A stretch of DNA of 64,000 bases, from the NCBI GenBank assembly GCA_018675335.1, contig JABGYH010000007.1, positions 175,902 to 239,901 of the forward strand, given 5' to 3'. Every line of letters starts with the position of its first letter. Position 1 is the first letter of the stretch. The notes beneath the pieces are model-generated. The model ran no database searches. It had not been told where the DNA came from and was given only the letters and a program-made list of their open reading frames with translations. The translations under genes and the position numbers were made by a program. This DNA is from Candidatus Woesearchaeota archaeon. GTDB lineage: Archaea; Nanobdellota; Nanobdellia; Woesearchaeales; UBA11576. Positions 1 to 8,575 of this stretch are shown one piece after another.

Positions 1-95
1 AAAGAACAACAAAGAAAATAAAAAAAATTAAGACAACAAAAAAAATTAAAAAAATACAAAAATATTAAAAAAAAAATATTAAAAAAACCTAGTTT
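1..95 (-). terminator. U-rich termination region of thrS
   Basis: This stretch directly follows the stop codon of the threonyl-tRNA synthetase gene on the minus strand. It is almost pure A-runs on the plus strand, so the minus-strand transcript would carry several oligo-U tracts. Archaeal RNA polymerase is known to terminate on such tracts without a hairpin. The left part could also belong to an unseen neighbour. Confidence 0.5.
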
Positions 96-101
96 TTGAT
101 A

Positions 102-2030
102 TTATAATCTTTCATCAATTTCTTTTAAGATTTGTTCTATGAATTCAATTACTGGTTTCTCCCCGTGAACAACATTATCCCTAGTTCTTATGTTTACAGT
201 ATGACTCTCTTGTTCTTTATCTCCAACAACCAAAATATAGTTAAATTGGTCAAGTTGCGCAGCTCTAACTTTTTTAGGAATAGACTCAGATCGTTCATCA
301 ATTTCAACCCTGACTTTATTTTTGTTAAACTCTTCTTTGAGTTTTTTTGCGTAATCAATATGTCTATCCGCCACAGTTAAAATTTTAACTTGGTTAGGAT
401 TTAACCAAAGAGGGAATTTTCCTTTATAGTGCTCGATTAAAAGTGCAAGAGTTCTTTCATAACAACCAATTGAAGATCTGTGAACTATCATAGGTCTTTT
501 TTTCACTCCATCAGTATCAACATAAGTCATGTCAAATCTTTCCGGTAATGCAAAATCAATTTGAATAGTTATTAACGTATCTTCTTTTCCGTAAACATTT
601 TTTGTCTGAATGTCTAGCTTAGGACCATAAAATGCAGCTTCGCCCTCTGCTTCAACATAATCAAGATTAAGATCGTCTAGAATTTTTTTCATTGCTTTTT
701 GTGAACCTTCCCAAGCTTTCGGATTATCAATATATTTTCCACCCTCTTTATTAGGATCCCACTTTGAAAATCTATACCAAATTATATCGTCAATCTTAAG
801 AGTCTTCATAATATAATTTACTAAATCAACAACTTCCTTAAACTCATGTTCCAATTGATCTGGCCTACAAACAATATGACCTTCGGATAGCGTAAACTGA
901 CGTATCCTAGTTAGACCATGCATCTCCCCTGATTCTTCCTTTCTAAAAAGAGGAGAAGTTTCATTGTACCTTATAGGAAGATCCCTATAACTCCTAGACT
1001 CAGCATTATAGATAATAAATTGAAATGGACAAGTCATAGGTCTTAGCGCGAGAATATCACCATCATTAGTTATTTGAAACATTCCATCCTTATAGTGTTC
1101 CCAGTGACCTGAGACTTTGTATAACTCACTTTTTGCCATGACAGGAGTTTTTGTAAGCAAGTAACCCCTGCTTTCTTCTTCATCTTCAATCCAACGTTGA
1201 AGAATTTGCAATATCTTACTGCCTTTTGGCATCATTAACGGAAGTCCTTGACCAATAATATCACTAGTTGTAAAAAGACTCATTTGTCTTCCAACTTTAT
1301 TATGGTCATTTTTTTCTGCTTCTTCAATTTGTCTTAATTTTTCTTTTAATGGTTTTTTATCAGGAAAAGAAATCCCATAAATTCTTTGAAGTTGTTTATT
1401 TTTTGCATCTCCTCTCCAATAAGCTCCTGCAATTTTAGTTAATTTTGAAGCTTTCAGTTTACTTGTGTTTGGAACGTGCGGACCTTTACACATATTAATA
1501 AAATCTCCTTGCTCATAAAATGAAACTTCAGTTTCTCCTTTTTCCTTTAACTCTTCAACAAGTTCAAGAGTATATTTGTACCCTTTCTTTTTTAAAAAAT
1601 CAACAGCTTCTTCAATTGGTTTAACTATTTTTTTTATTTCAATTCTTTCTTTTACTATTTTTTTCATTTCTTGCTCTATTTCAGGAAGATTATCAATATT
1701 AATTTGAGTCTCACAATCAAAGTCATGATAATAACCACTTTCAATTGCAGGACCAATACCCGGAATTGCACCATATAATCTAGATAATGCATGCATTAAA
1801 AGATGTGTTGCTGAGTGTTGAAAAATTTCCACTCCCTCCGAATCTCTAAAAGTAATGATTTGAATTTTTGAATCTGTTGTGATTGTAGTAGTTAAATCTA
1901 ATAATTTGTCGTTTGCTTTAACTGCAAGTGCTGCTTGCTCAAGTCCAGGACTAATTCCTCTTGCGATATCGAGTCCACAGACTTTTTCGTATTCTTTTAT
2001 GTTCCCATCAGGGAAGGTTATTTTTACCAT
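102..2030 (-). CDS. thrS: Threonyl-tRNA synthetase, bacterial type
   Basis: This cytoplasmic class II synthetase charges tRNA-Thr with threonine. The 642-residue protein begins with a TGS domain (about residues 1-62). It is followed by the N2 editing domain, with HSATH near residue 73 and CKGPH near residue 181, then the catalytic core (RPMTCP, the RxE region, and the motif-3 arginine in HRSSIGCYER) and a C-terminal anticodon-binding domain. Most archaeal ThrRS instead carry a D-aminoacyl-deacylase-like editing domain, so this copy is of the bacterial type and was probably acquired by transfer. The start at 2030 is supported by an AGGTGATT ribosome binding site. The 240-base leader region contains two overlapping inverted repeats. 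Confidence 0.96.
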   Translation of the reverse strand: MVKITFPDGNIKEYEKVCGLDIARGISPGLEQAALAVKANDKLLDLTTTITTDSKIQIITFRDSEGVEIFQHSATHLLMHALSRLYGAIPGIGPAIESGYYHDFDCETQINIDNLPEIEQEMKKIVKERIEIKKIVKPIEEAVDFLKKKGYKYTLELVEELKEKGETEVSFYEQGDFINMCKGPHVPNTSKLKASKLTKIAGAYWRGDAKNKQLQRIYGISFPDKKPLKEKLRQIEEAEKNDHNKVGRQMSLFTTSDIIGQGLPLMMPKGSKILQILQRWIEDEEESRGYLLTKTPVMAKSELYKVSGHWEHYKDGMFQITNDGDILALRPMTCPFQFIIYNAESRSYRDLPIRYNETSPLFRKEESGEMHGLTRIRQFTLSEGHIVCRPDQLEHEFKEVVDLVNYIMKTLKIDDIIWYRFSKWDPNKEGGKYIDNPKAWEGSQKAMKKILDDLNLDYVEAEGEAAFYGPKLDIQTKNVYGKEDTLITIQIDFALPERFDMTYVDTDGVKKRPMIVHRSSIGCYERTLALLIEHYKGKFPLWLNPNQVKILTVADRHIDYAKKLKEEFNKNKVRVEIDERSESIPKKVRAAQLDQFNYILVVGDKEQESHTVNIRTRDNVVHGEKPVIEFIEQILKEIDERL

Positions 2031-2070
2031 ACAATCACCTTATATTTCGTTGTTTTATTCATTTAATAAG

Positions 2071-2100
2071 TATGTCGACATATCTCTTAATAGAGGATAT
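2071..2100 (-). promoter_or_regulatory. Overlapping inverted repeats in the thrS leader
   Basis: A perfect 12-bp palindrome, TATGTCGACATA (2071-2082), overlaps an 8-bp bulged hairpin (ATATCTCT at 2080-2087 pairing with AGAGGATAT at 2092-2100). The two cannot form together in one RNA. They lie 40-70 bases before the thrS start codon. The role is unknown; a protein operator or a leader RNA switch are both possible. Confidence 0.35.
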
Positions 2101-2274
2101 TTTTTCTAATGTACAATTACTTAAAAAACGCAGTACGTAAAGTACCAGAATTAAGAATGCATATTTGATTTAAATAATTTGTGGTAGGATAGGAATATTA
2201 CCCTTTAAAGAGAGAAATAAGAGAACTACTGTTTTTGGCTATCCTCAATTGCTATACAAAATTAGTTTTTCTAT

Positions 2275-3252
2275 TTAGAGCCAACTCTCTTTTTTGAAAT
2301 ACCAACGCATGGCTAGAATTGAAACTATCATAGTAATCAATGCAAATGCGTAACCATATTTCCAATATAATTCAGGCATAAACTTAAAATTCATACCATA
2401 AACTCCACTAATTAAAGTTGGAACCAGAATGTATGATGCCATAACAGTTAAACGCTTCATAACAATATTAAGATTATTAGAAACAGAAGATAAATAAATA
2501 TCAATAATTCCAGTAAGAATATCTCGTAATGTTTCTCCAGAATCAATTAATTGAGTTATGTCGTGATACAAATCCCTAAATTTTAAAGTTTCTTTTTTAG
2601 AAAATGCTGCAAGATAACCTTTTTCAATTGCAGTAATAACTTCTCTATTTGCAATTAAAGTTTTATGGAAATAAATTAACGATTTTTTTATACGAAAAAT
2701 TCTATTAATGTGTGCAGATTCTGCTTTTTTAAAAACTTCATTTTCCACAGTATCAATATCTAAATCAAACGTGTCTAAAAAATGAAAAAAGTCAGCAAGC
2801 ATTTCATCTAAAATTAAATGAATTAAAGAAACGTGAGAGTTCATAAAATTAGGTTTTACTTCTATTTTTTTGTAAACCCTATTAATTGCACCAAATTCTT
2901 GTTTACGAATTGTTACTACTTTCTTTTTTTTAGTTATAAAAAAAGACATCGATGCTGTTTCAACTTCAAAATTTTTATGCGGCCCATGATGAATTCTTTT
3001 CTGCTCATGCGGAGCACCAAAAACAATCAATGAAAAGTCATCTTCATCATAAACCTTCGGGCGTTCATTAGACCCTGAATAATCTTTAAGATCAACTAAA
3101 GGAATTTTTGACGCTTCAGAAACTAGAACTAATTCTTCACTAGATGGATTAACTAAATCAAACCAAATAAACTCTTGAGAAGAAAACTCTTTAGATGAAT
3201 ATTGATTAGTCTTGCTAACAACCCCTCTTTTTTTATGAAAAACATTAAGCAT
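2275..3252 (-). CDS. corA: CorA-type magnesium transporter
   Basis: This is a pentameric divalent-cation channel of the plasma membrane. The 325-residue protein has a long soluble N-terminal domain rich in helices and two C-terminal membrane segments (about residues 263-285 and 295-317). The hallmark selectivity motif YGMN follows the first segment, in the context SGVYGMNF. The length is normal for the family. The start at 3252 lies about 27 bases downstream (minus strand) of a TATATAAA box, so the message is probably leaderless. It runs in the same direction as thrS but is separated by 240 bases. Confidence 0.93.
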   Translation of the reverse strand: MLNVFHKKRGVVSKTNQYSSKEFSSQEFIWFDLVNPSSEELVLVSEASKIPLVDLKDYSGSNERPKVYDEDDFSLIVFGAPHEQKRIHHGPHKNFEVETASMSFFITKKKKVVTIRKQEFGAINRVYKKIEVKPNFMNSHVSLIHLILDEMLADFFHFLDTFDLDIDTVENEVFKKAESAHINRIFRIKKSLIYFHKTLIANREVITAIEKGYLAAFSKKETLKFRDLYHDITQLIDSGETLRDILTGIIDIYLSSVSNNLNIVMKRLTVMASYILVPTLISGVYGMNFKFMPELYWKYGYAFALITMIVSILAMRWYFKKESWL

Positions 3253-3275
3253 ACACTATAAAAAGGATCGAGGAG

Positions 3276-3283
3276 TATATAAA
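3276..3283 (-). promoter_or_regulatory. TATA box for corA
   Basis: The sequence TATATAAA (read on plus) is centred 27.5 bases before the corA start codon. This is the spacing expected for a leaderless archaeal transcript. Confidence 0.6.
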
Positions 3284-3370
3284 TATTACGCAATATGGAA
3301 TTAAATTAAAAAATTAAAAGGAAAAACTAATTTAAACAATTATTCATCTCAAAAATGTAACAACACAATG

Positions 3371-3378
3371 TTTAAATA
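3371..3378 (+). promoter_or_regulatory. TATA box for the MATCAP-like gene
   Basis: TTTAAATA is centred about 26.5 bases before the ATG at 3401. There is no ribosome binding site in between, which fits a leaderless message. Confidence 0.6.
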
Positions 3379-3400
3379 AATTAAAAAAACAAAAAATAAC

Positions 3401-4498
3401 ATGATAAGTAAGTTTGATCACACAGAAGGAACTGAACAATTAAAAAAAATAGATGAACAATTATTTGAAATTGGAAAACAAATACAGTTTGCACTCATTA
3501 ATCCCACCAACATAGAACATGAAAAAAAAATAGTTTTATCAGATTCGGATTATAATCCATTATTTGAATATGAAGATGTAGATTTTGAATCAACTATTGC
3601 AGAAATTGAAAGTATTAACTCACATAATTCAATTATGGGCAACATATTTGAAAAGAAACGAATAGGAATTTTAAATCGAGCAAAGGCAATTCAATCACGC
3701 GGAACTTCCCAATTTACGAAACATGGCCTTAATAGTTTTGGTCAAGGCACTAAAGGACTAATTGATGATGCAAAAAAATTGTTAGATGTAACTCAGACTG
3801 AAACTGGAAAAACGGAGAGTTCACTTACGGCAGTACACCAATTACATGCAGAAGTAAAACATTACGGTTTTGATTATCTTGTTGATCATGTTGACATGAG
3901 TGCGTCTGCCATGGTTCAACCTTCAAAAAGAATAGTTTTACTGAATAAAAATATGAGGTATAGTCAAAGATTTATCAAACAATTAATAGTTCATGAAATA
4001 GGCACGCACGTATTAAGGGCAGAAAATGGAAGACTTCAACCCTACAAAATATTTGCTACTGGCTTTCCTAATTATCTCGCAACAGAAGAAGGATTTGCAG
4101 TTTATAATGAAGAACGATGCGGCCTTCTTGACAAAAGAGTATTACAAAAATATGCTGCAAGAGCAATTGCAACAGATATGGCACTTGATAAAAGTTTTTC
4201 TGAAATTTATAATTATTTACAAACTTACATGAGTAAAGATTGGGCATTTCAATTTGCATTACGAGCTAAAAGAGGACTGGGCGATTCAAGCAAACCCGGC
4301 GGGTGCACTAAAGACTATGTTTATTTAGATGGATACCTCAAAGTCAAGGGATTTATTGAAGGAGGAGGATCCATTAAAGACTTATATTATGGAAAAATAG
4401 GACTTGAACATGTTGATGATGTAAAAAAGATACCCGGAATTAAAACACCCAAATTTCTACTTAGAAAAGACTTGTTTAAAGCACTAACCGAATTCTAA
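3401..4498 (+). CDS. MATCAP/DUF1704-like zinc metallopeptidase
   Basis: This 365-residue protein matches the tyrosine/glutamate carboxypeptidase MATCAP family (DUF1704), whose eukaryotic members trim tubulin tails. What I see is the HEIGTH motif at residues 198-203 followed by R at 206, NG then QP, and LATEEG with Glu229/Glu230. These are the expected zinc ligands and the family signature. There is no signal peptide, so it should act in the cytoplasm. The substrate in an archaeon is unknown. The gene stands alone between divergently oriented corA and pth2, with its own TATA box and probably a leaderless message. Confidence 0.8.
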   Translation: MISKFDHTEGTEQLKKIDEQLFEIGKQIQFALINPTNIEHEKKIVLSDSDYNPLFEYEDVDFESTIAEIESINSHNSIMGNIFEKKRIGILNRAKAIQSRGTSQFTKHGLNSFGQGTKGLIDDAKKLLDVTQTETGKTESSLTAVHQLHAEVKHYGFDYLVDHVDMSASAMVQPSKRIVLLNKNMRYSQRFIKQLIVHEIGTHVLRAENGRLQPYKIFATGFPNYLATEEGFAVYNEERCGLLDKRVLQKYAARAIATDMALDKSFSEIYNYLQTYMSKDWAFQFALRAKRGLGDSSKPGGCTKDYVYLDGYLKVKGFIEGGGSIKDLYYGKIGLEHVDDVKKIPGIKTPKFLLRKDLFKALTEF

Positions 4499-4515
4499 AG
4501 ACTTTTTGAGGAAAA

Positions 4516-4523
4516 TTTAAATA
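4516..4523 (+). promoter_or_regulatory. TATA box for pth2
   Basis: TTTAAATA is centred 26.5 bases before the ATG at 4546, consistent with a leaderless transcript. Confidence 0.6.
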
Positions 4524-4545
4524 AAATTATAAATAAAGTAATATT

Positions 4546-4950
4546 ATGAAGAGAATAATACAAGCCGTGGGAAGATTAGTTAGAAAAATGAATGCAGAAG
4601 AAATGAAATTAGTTATTTTAGTTAGAAATGATCTAAAACTGCCAAAAGGAAAAATTGGCGCACAATGTGGACATGCAGCAGTTGAAGCAGTATTAAAACA
4701 ATTAGATAAATCTAAAGATAAAGTTCGTAAATGGCGACAAGAAGGTCAAAAAAAAATTGTTTTGAAAATAAATTCAGAAGGAGACTTACTAAAATATATG
4801 CAACAGGCAAAAGATCAAGGCATAAATACTGCACTCATAACTGATGCGGGAAGAACAGTTGTTGAACCTGGAACTAAAACTTGTCTTGCAATAGGACCTG
4901 ACCTGGAAACTGAAATTGATCTTGTAACGGGAAAATTAAGCCCATTATAA
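4546..4950 (+). CDS. pth2: Peptidyl-tRNA hydrolase, Pth2 type
   Basis: Pth2 releases tRNA from prematurely dropped peptidyl-tRNA. The family motif K-GK-AQ-HA is visible in LPKGKIGAQCGHAAVEAV, together with the second signature ITDAGRT and the conserved C-terminal IGPDLETEIDLVTGKL. The core is the usual 115 residues. The chosen ATG adds about 18 basic residues and is supported by a TATA box at leaderless spacing; an internal ATG in front of KLVILVRN would give the standard length. It is followed 63 bases later by a small basic protein gene on the same strand. Confidence 0.94.
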   Translation: MKRIIQAVGRLVRKMNAEEMKLVILVRNDLKLPKGKIGAQCGHAAVEAVLKQLDKSKDKVRKWRQEGQKKIVLKINSEGDLLKYMQQAKDQGINTALITDAGRTVVEPGTKTCLAIGPDLETEIDLVTGKLSPL

Positions 4951-5013
4951 CTCACACTCCATTTTTAAAATTCATCAGTTATTTAAAAAAACATTAACCA
5001 AAAAGAGGTAAAA

Positions 5014-5226
5014 ATGAAACCCGATTCTAAAAAAATAAAGGAAATGGAAAAAGAAGATGAATACTTATTAGACGAAGAAGAACTTGAAAAAACAGACAGA
5101 AAATTTAAACGAATGACAAACAAATTATCTAAACTAATCACAAAGAAAAAAATAAGTAAACCAGTTCTAAAAAGAGTTCAATCAAATCGAAAAAGTAGAA
5201 TAAAACTATTAAAAAAGAAAAGATAA
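5014..5226 (+). CDS. Small charged protein, unknown function
   Basis: This 70-residue protein has a Glu/Asp-rich first third and a very Lys/Arg-rich remainder, with no cysteines and no membrane segment. It has a good GAGGT ribosome binding site ending five bases before the ATG. The charge pattern suggests binding to nucleic acid or ribosomes, but I do not recognise a family. It may be co-transcribed with pth2 just upstream. Confidence 0.6.
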   Translation: MKPDSKKIKEMEKEDEYLLDEEELEKTDRKFKRMTNKLSKLITKKKISKPVLKRVQSNRKSRIKLLKKKR

Positions 5227-5248
5227 CAAAGTTTGTTATGTTTATCCC

Positions 5249-6007
5249 TCAAATATTTACTTTATTAGCTTTTTTCCACAGTTTAATAAAAGTAGCTTGC
5301 AAACTTTCTAAAAGTGCAGGATTTTTACTAAATAAAGTTAATCTTTCTTCTTCACGACGATGATCTTGAACTCCCAATAAAAATTCTTGATTATCTTTAA
5401 TTAATAAACTTAAAAGTTCAGGAGAATTAAGTTGTCTAATGTCCGCACCTAACAAAATACATTCAGTAACATTTTTCTTGTTTTGAGATGTTATTTTTTT
5501 GATAATTATTTTAACTTTTACTTTTCGATTCAACGCTTTATACAGTGCAAGATTAGATGAATATTTACCCACAAATAATGGTGCGATTTGAATTAATTCT
5601 TTTTTTGCTGATGATCTCATAAAAATAAGTGCATTCATGTGTTCATCCCTTCCCGTAAAAATTAAAACAGAAGGATCCTTTTTTTTAATATTAAATTTTT
5701 TAGGAATAACACCTAAATTATCTATTTGCGTAAGTTTATTGTTTAAATTTTCTTTTTTTTGATTTATGAATAATTTTAAAGAATCTTTAATATCTTCAAT
5801 TTTGTATGTTTTTGGAGAAGTTGGAATTACTTTAACAAAATTATATTCTTTTAACTCTTGAATAATTGAATAAATTCTACCTTTTGGAACTTGAGTATTT
5901 TTGTAAATGTCCTTAGCACTGGCAGAATCTACGGTTGAGAGATATAAAATAGTTTCTTTTTCATATTTGTTCAAATTTAATGAATCTAAAACTTGCGAAA
6001 GCTCCAT
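5249..6007 (-). CDS. TrmB-like transcriptional regulator
   Basis: The 252-residue protein begins with a winged helix of the TrmB type (residues 1-75), seen in the phrasing LNKYEKETILYLSTVDSASAKDIYKNTQVPKGRIY. It continues into a phospholipase-D-like sensor domain without obvious catalytic HKD motifs. TrmB proteins are archaeal repressors or activators that respond to sugars or other small molecules; the ligand here is unknown. It is divergently transcribed from the HD-domain gene at 6074. The two starts share one TATA box, and a perfect 14-bp palindrome sits just before this start codon, suggesting autoregulation and control of the neighbour. Confidence 0.85.
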   Translation of the reverse strand: MELSQVLDSLNLNKYEKETILYLSTVDSASAKDIYKNTQVPKGRIYSIIQELKEYNFVKVIPTSPKTYKIEDIKDSLKLFINQKKENLNNKLTQIDNLGVIPKKFNIKKKDPSVLIFTGRDEHMNALIFMRSSAKKELIQIAPLFVGKYSSNLALYKALNRKVKVKIIIKKITSQNKKNVTECILLGADIRQLNSPELLSLLIKDNQEFLLGVQDHRREEERLTLFSKNPALLESLQATFIKLWKKANKVNI

Positions 6008-6008
6008 A

Positions 6009-6022
6009 AACTTTTAAAAGTT
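6009..6022. promoter_or_regulatory. Palindromic operator candidate
   Basis: AACTTTTAAAAGTT is a perfect 14-bp palindrome. It lies between the shared TATA box and the start codon of the TrmB-like gene, one base upstream of that ATG. Bound protein here would block transcription of the regulator itself. Confidence 0.45.
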
Positions 6023-6030
6023 GTTTTACA

Positions 6031-6038
6031 TATATAAA
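6031..6038. promoter_or_regulatory. Shared TATA box of the TrmB-like and HD genes
   Basis: TATATAAA is centred 27.5 bases from the minus-strand start at 6007 and about 39 bases from the plus-strand start at 6074. The plus gene has a GGTGAT ribosome binding site and thus a short leader. One box could serve both directions. Confidence 0.5.
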
Positions 6039-6073
6039 AGTTTCTTTGTGTTTCTGAGTTTTGGTGATAAAAC

Positions 6074-6670
6074 ATGGGAGAATACGAACCCAAAACAGAT
6101 GAACAAAAATATTACTCAATAGACTCACTAGTGAAAATGATTGATGAACCCAATCAAACAAGTTGTAGACAATTTTTAGATGAAAATAAAGAGTTACTTA
6201 GAACTGCAAGAGGCTCTAAAGCAAATCACCAATATTGGGAAGGAGGATATACCCACCACATTACAGAAATTATGAATATTGGTGTTCAACTTTATCCTAC
6301 ATTAAATAGGTTGCGAACTTTGCCATTCACACTTTCTGATGTTTTAATTGGATTATTTTTACACGATATAGAAAAACCTTGGAAGTATGAATTACGCGAA
6401 AATTGCGAAGTCAAAATAAAACCTGAAATGAAAGATCGAAATTATATCAAACAATTTGGACGCGAAAAGATCAAAGAATATGGATTTAAATTAACAGAAG
6501 ATCACTTTAATGCAATTGATTATGCTGAAGGCGAAATAGGCGTTTGGACTCCTGGCAAAAGAACCATGAAACCTATAGCTGCATTTGTTCACATGTGCGA
6601 CGTATGGAGTGCCCGAGGCTGGCATGATGAACCAAAAGAAAGAAGTGAAAAAACAAATTGCAAGTGGTAA
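6074..6670 (+). CDS. HD-domain phosphohydrolase-like protein
   Basis: The 198-residue soluble protein has a His pair in YTHHITE, an HD doublet in LFLHDIEKPWKY and a later HMCD motif (FVHMCDVWSA). These are the metal-binding pattern of the HD superfamily. Members hydrolyse phosphates of nucleotides or cyclic dinucleotides; the substrate here cannot be assigned. The start is backed by GGTGAT five bases upstream. It is divergent from a TrmB-like regulator, which may control it. Confidence 0.8.
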   Translation: MGEYEPKTDEQKYYSIDSLVKMIDEPNQTSCRQFLDENKELLRTARGSKANHQYWEGGYTHHITEIMNIGVQLYPTLNRLRTLPFTLSDVLIGLFLHDIEKPWKYELRENCEVKIKPEMKDRNYIKQFGREKIKEYGFKLTEDHFNAIDYAEGEIGVWTPGKRTMKPIAAFVHMCDVWSARGWHDEPKERSEKTNCKW

Positions 6671-6767
6671 ATTTAATTTAGGCAAAATAGGGATTTTAAG
6701 TAAAATATTGAGAGAATAGAATTTAGCTGAATGAAATATAATTAAACCATAAATAACAAACTAGAAC

Positions 6768-7601
6768 TTACTTAACAAATACTTTTTTACCATTTTTTAA
6801 CTCAATACCATGCGGACGAAGACCTAAACTTTTGATTTGAACTTGTTTGCCATTAACTTCAACAACATCACCTAACGAAAAAGTTCTAGGACGAAACATA
6901 ATACACATACGATAAATATCTCTGCTAGTTTGATGATTATGAGAAAAAAGTTTTTTAGAAGTTTTTAGTTCCCCACCAAACTTACGTTTAAGCTTTTCAC
7001 CAATTTCTCTTAAATATTTATTAGAAGTTAGATAAAAATCAACCCCATTTTTAACTAATGACTCTTTGTTAGCAAATGCACCTTTATATTCGCTACTCGC
7101 AACATCTTCTTTTACAAAATTCACGATCTCATCAGTTACTTCACGCAATTGAAGAACTCCTTCAAAATATTGAGTTCCTTTTTTAGAACAATGCGCACAA
7201 TACGTAAAATCAAGAAATGCAGGAATTACAAACTCAACTTCTAATCCTTCATAACTTACTGTTGCGTCAAGCTCTATTTCTTGCCTTAATCCTGGCTTAT
7301 TGTATTGAATATCTCCAATATTAGGTAAAAGACTTATTTCCAAATTTTGAGGATTGACAATTTTTAATAAAGCAGACTTAACAATTGCTTTATCTAATTC
7401 ATCATATGCACTCCAAATACCCCTATACATAAATTTTTTACACTCAACGCAAACTTTAATTGCAACTTCTTTAAAAGTAACATCCAAATTATCTAAAGCA
7501 CACCCCTTACAAAATGTAGCTTTTTTTGACTTTTCATCAGAAGGCAGGTCTTTCCCACATTTAGGACAAAACCGCCTAGACTTTAACCCTGAAAATTTCA
7601 T
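6768..7601 (-). CDS. nmd3: NMD3-like 60S/50S ribosome export and assembly factor
   Basis: Archaeal NMD3 homologues bind the large ribosomal subunit during maturation. The 277-residue protein begins with an NMD3 zinc region: RFCPKCGKDL, FCKGCA, a further CVECKKF and YCAHCSKKG, which together make paired zinc ribbons. The C-terminal part (FGGELKTSKKLFSHNHQTSRD) is typical of the family, and a short beta domain closes the protein. It faces the signal peptidase gene across a 220-base divergent promoter region. Confidence 0.92.
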   Translation of the reverse strand: MKFSGLKSRRFCPKCGKDLPSDEKSKKATFCKGCALDNLDVTFKEVAIKVCVECKKFMYRGIWSAYDELDKAIVKSALLKIVNPQNLEISLLPNIGDIQYNKPGLRQEIELDATVSYEGLEVEFVIPAFLDFTYCAHCSKKGTQYFEGVLQLREVTDEIVNFVKEDVASSEYKGAFANKESLVKNGVDFYLTSNKYLREIGEKLKRKFGGELKTSKKLFSHNHQTSRDIYRMCIMFRPRTFSLGDVVEVNGKQVQIKSLGLRPHGIELKNGKKVFVK

Positions 7602-7820
7602 ATAGTTGCAAAACAGAACTTAATTTATAAAGGTTTTTGAAAAGAAGCATAATTGAACAGCATTAATAATAATTACCCAGTTTAAAAATAATACTCTGTA
7701 TACTGATTAATACAAAAATCTTATTTAAAAACTAATACTAAACCAATACCCAAGATATGCCACCAGCATTTAAATACTGCAACAGAAATATTTATAAAGA
7801 TTTTATTTAGAAAAAAGGAT

Positions 7821-8489
7821 ATGAAAAAAGGGATGAGCCTTAAAAACGCCAAAAGAATCTGGAAAAAAGTTTGGTATTTTATCTGGGAAGACGATAGTTG
7901 GCTCAGCTGGGCAGTTAATGTAATTCTGGCATTTGTACTCATAAAATTCATAATCTATCCTATTTTAGGACTGATCTTGAGCACTTCATACCCAATAGTC
8001 GCAGTAGTTTCTGGAAGTATGGAGCATGATGGCAACTTCGATCAATGGTGGGAAAGTGGAGCATATTGCGATTCACTTAGCCAAAACACAATCACAGTAT
8101 GCAATCAAGAATTACATTATTCAAAATACGAAATTACTAAAGAACAATTCAAAGAATATAGATATAAAAATGGATTTAACAAAGGAGATATAATGCTCAT
8201 TTATGGCTCAGCTCCCGAAAAATTAAAACAAGGAGATGTGTTAGTTTTTGAAGCAGGAAAATCAAATCCAATAATTCATCGAATTGTAAAAGTTAATGAA
8301 TACTCCGATTCGGTTGAATCACAAATAACATTCACTACAAAAGGCGATCACAATCCCACTTCATCAAATTTTGAAAAACAAATATCATCTGATTTTGTCA
8401 TCGGCAAAGCAGTATTTAGAATCCCATATTTAGGATATATCAAAATATGGTTTGTAGAAGGATTACAAAAAATAGGAATCATAAAATAA
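7821..8489 (+). CDS. Signal peptidase I, archaeal/ER type
   Basis: This membrane serine protease removes signal peptides from exported proteins. The 222-residue protein has an N-terminal membrane segment (residues about 30-58), then the catalytic serine in VSGSMEH near residue 68, IIHRIVK, and the box E region TKGDHNP. In this archaeal/ER class a His replaces the bacterial Lys, and the HRI and GDHN elements fit that. A second hydrophobic stretch near the end (IPYLGYIKIWFVEG) may anchor the C-terminus. The gene would process the large surface proteins encoded at 55.9-63.4 kb. AAAGGAT precedes the ATG. Confidence 0.93.
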   Translation: MKKGMSLKNAKRIWKKVWYFIWEDDSWLSWAVNVILAFVLIKFIIYPILGLILSTSYPIVAVVSGSMEHDGNFDQWWESGAYCDSLSQNTITVCNQELHYSKYEITKEQFKEYRYKNGFNKGDIMLIYGSAPEKLKQGDVLVFEAGKSNPIIHRIVKVNEYSDSVESQITFTTKGDHNPTSSNFEKQISSDFVIGKAVFRIPYLGYIKIWFVEGLQKIGIIK

Positions 8490-8575
8490 ATCAAAAAAAA
8501 AGAATAAAATAGAATATTTAAAACTAATAAAATAAAAAGATTAAAAAAATAATCAAATAAACAGGTGACTTGAAA

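Noticed and set aside
2040-2274. T-box or tRNA-like element before thrS
   Set aside because: T-box elements are not known in archaea, and I see no conserved T-box sequence or cloverleaf.
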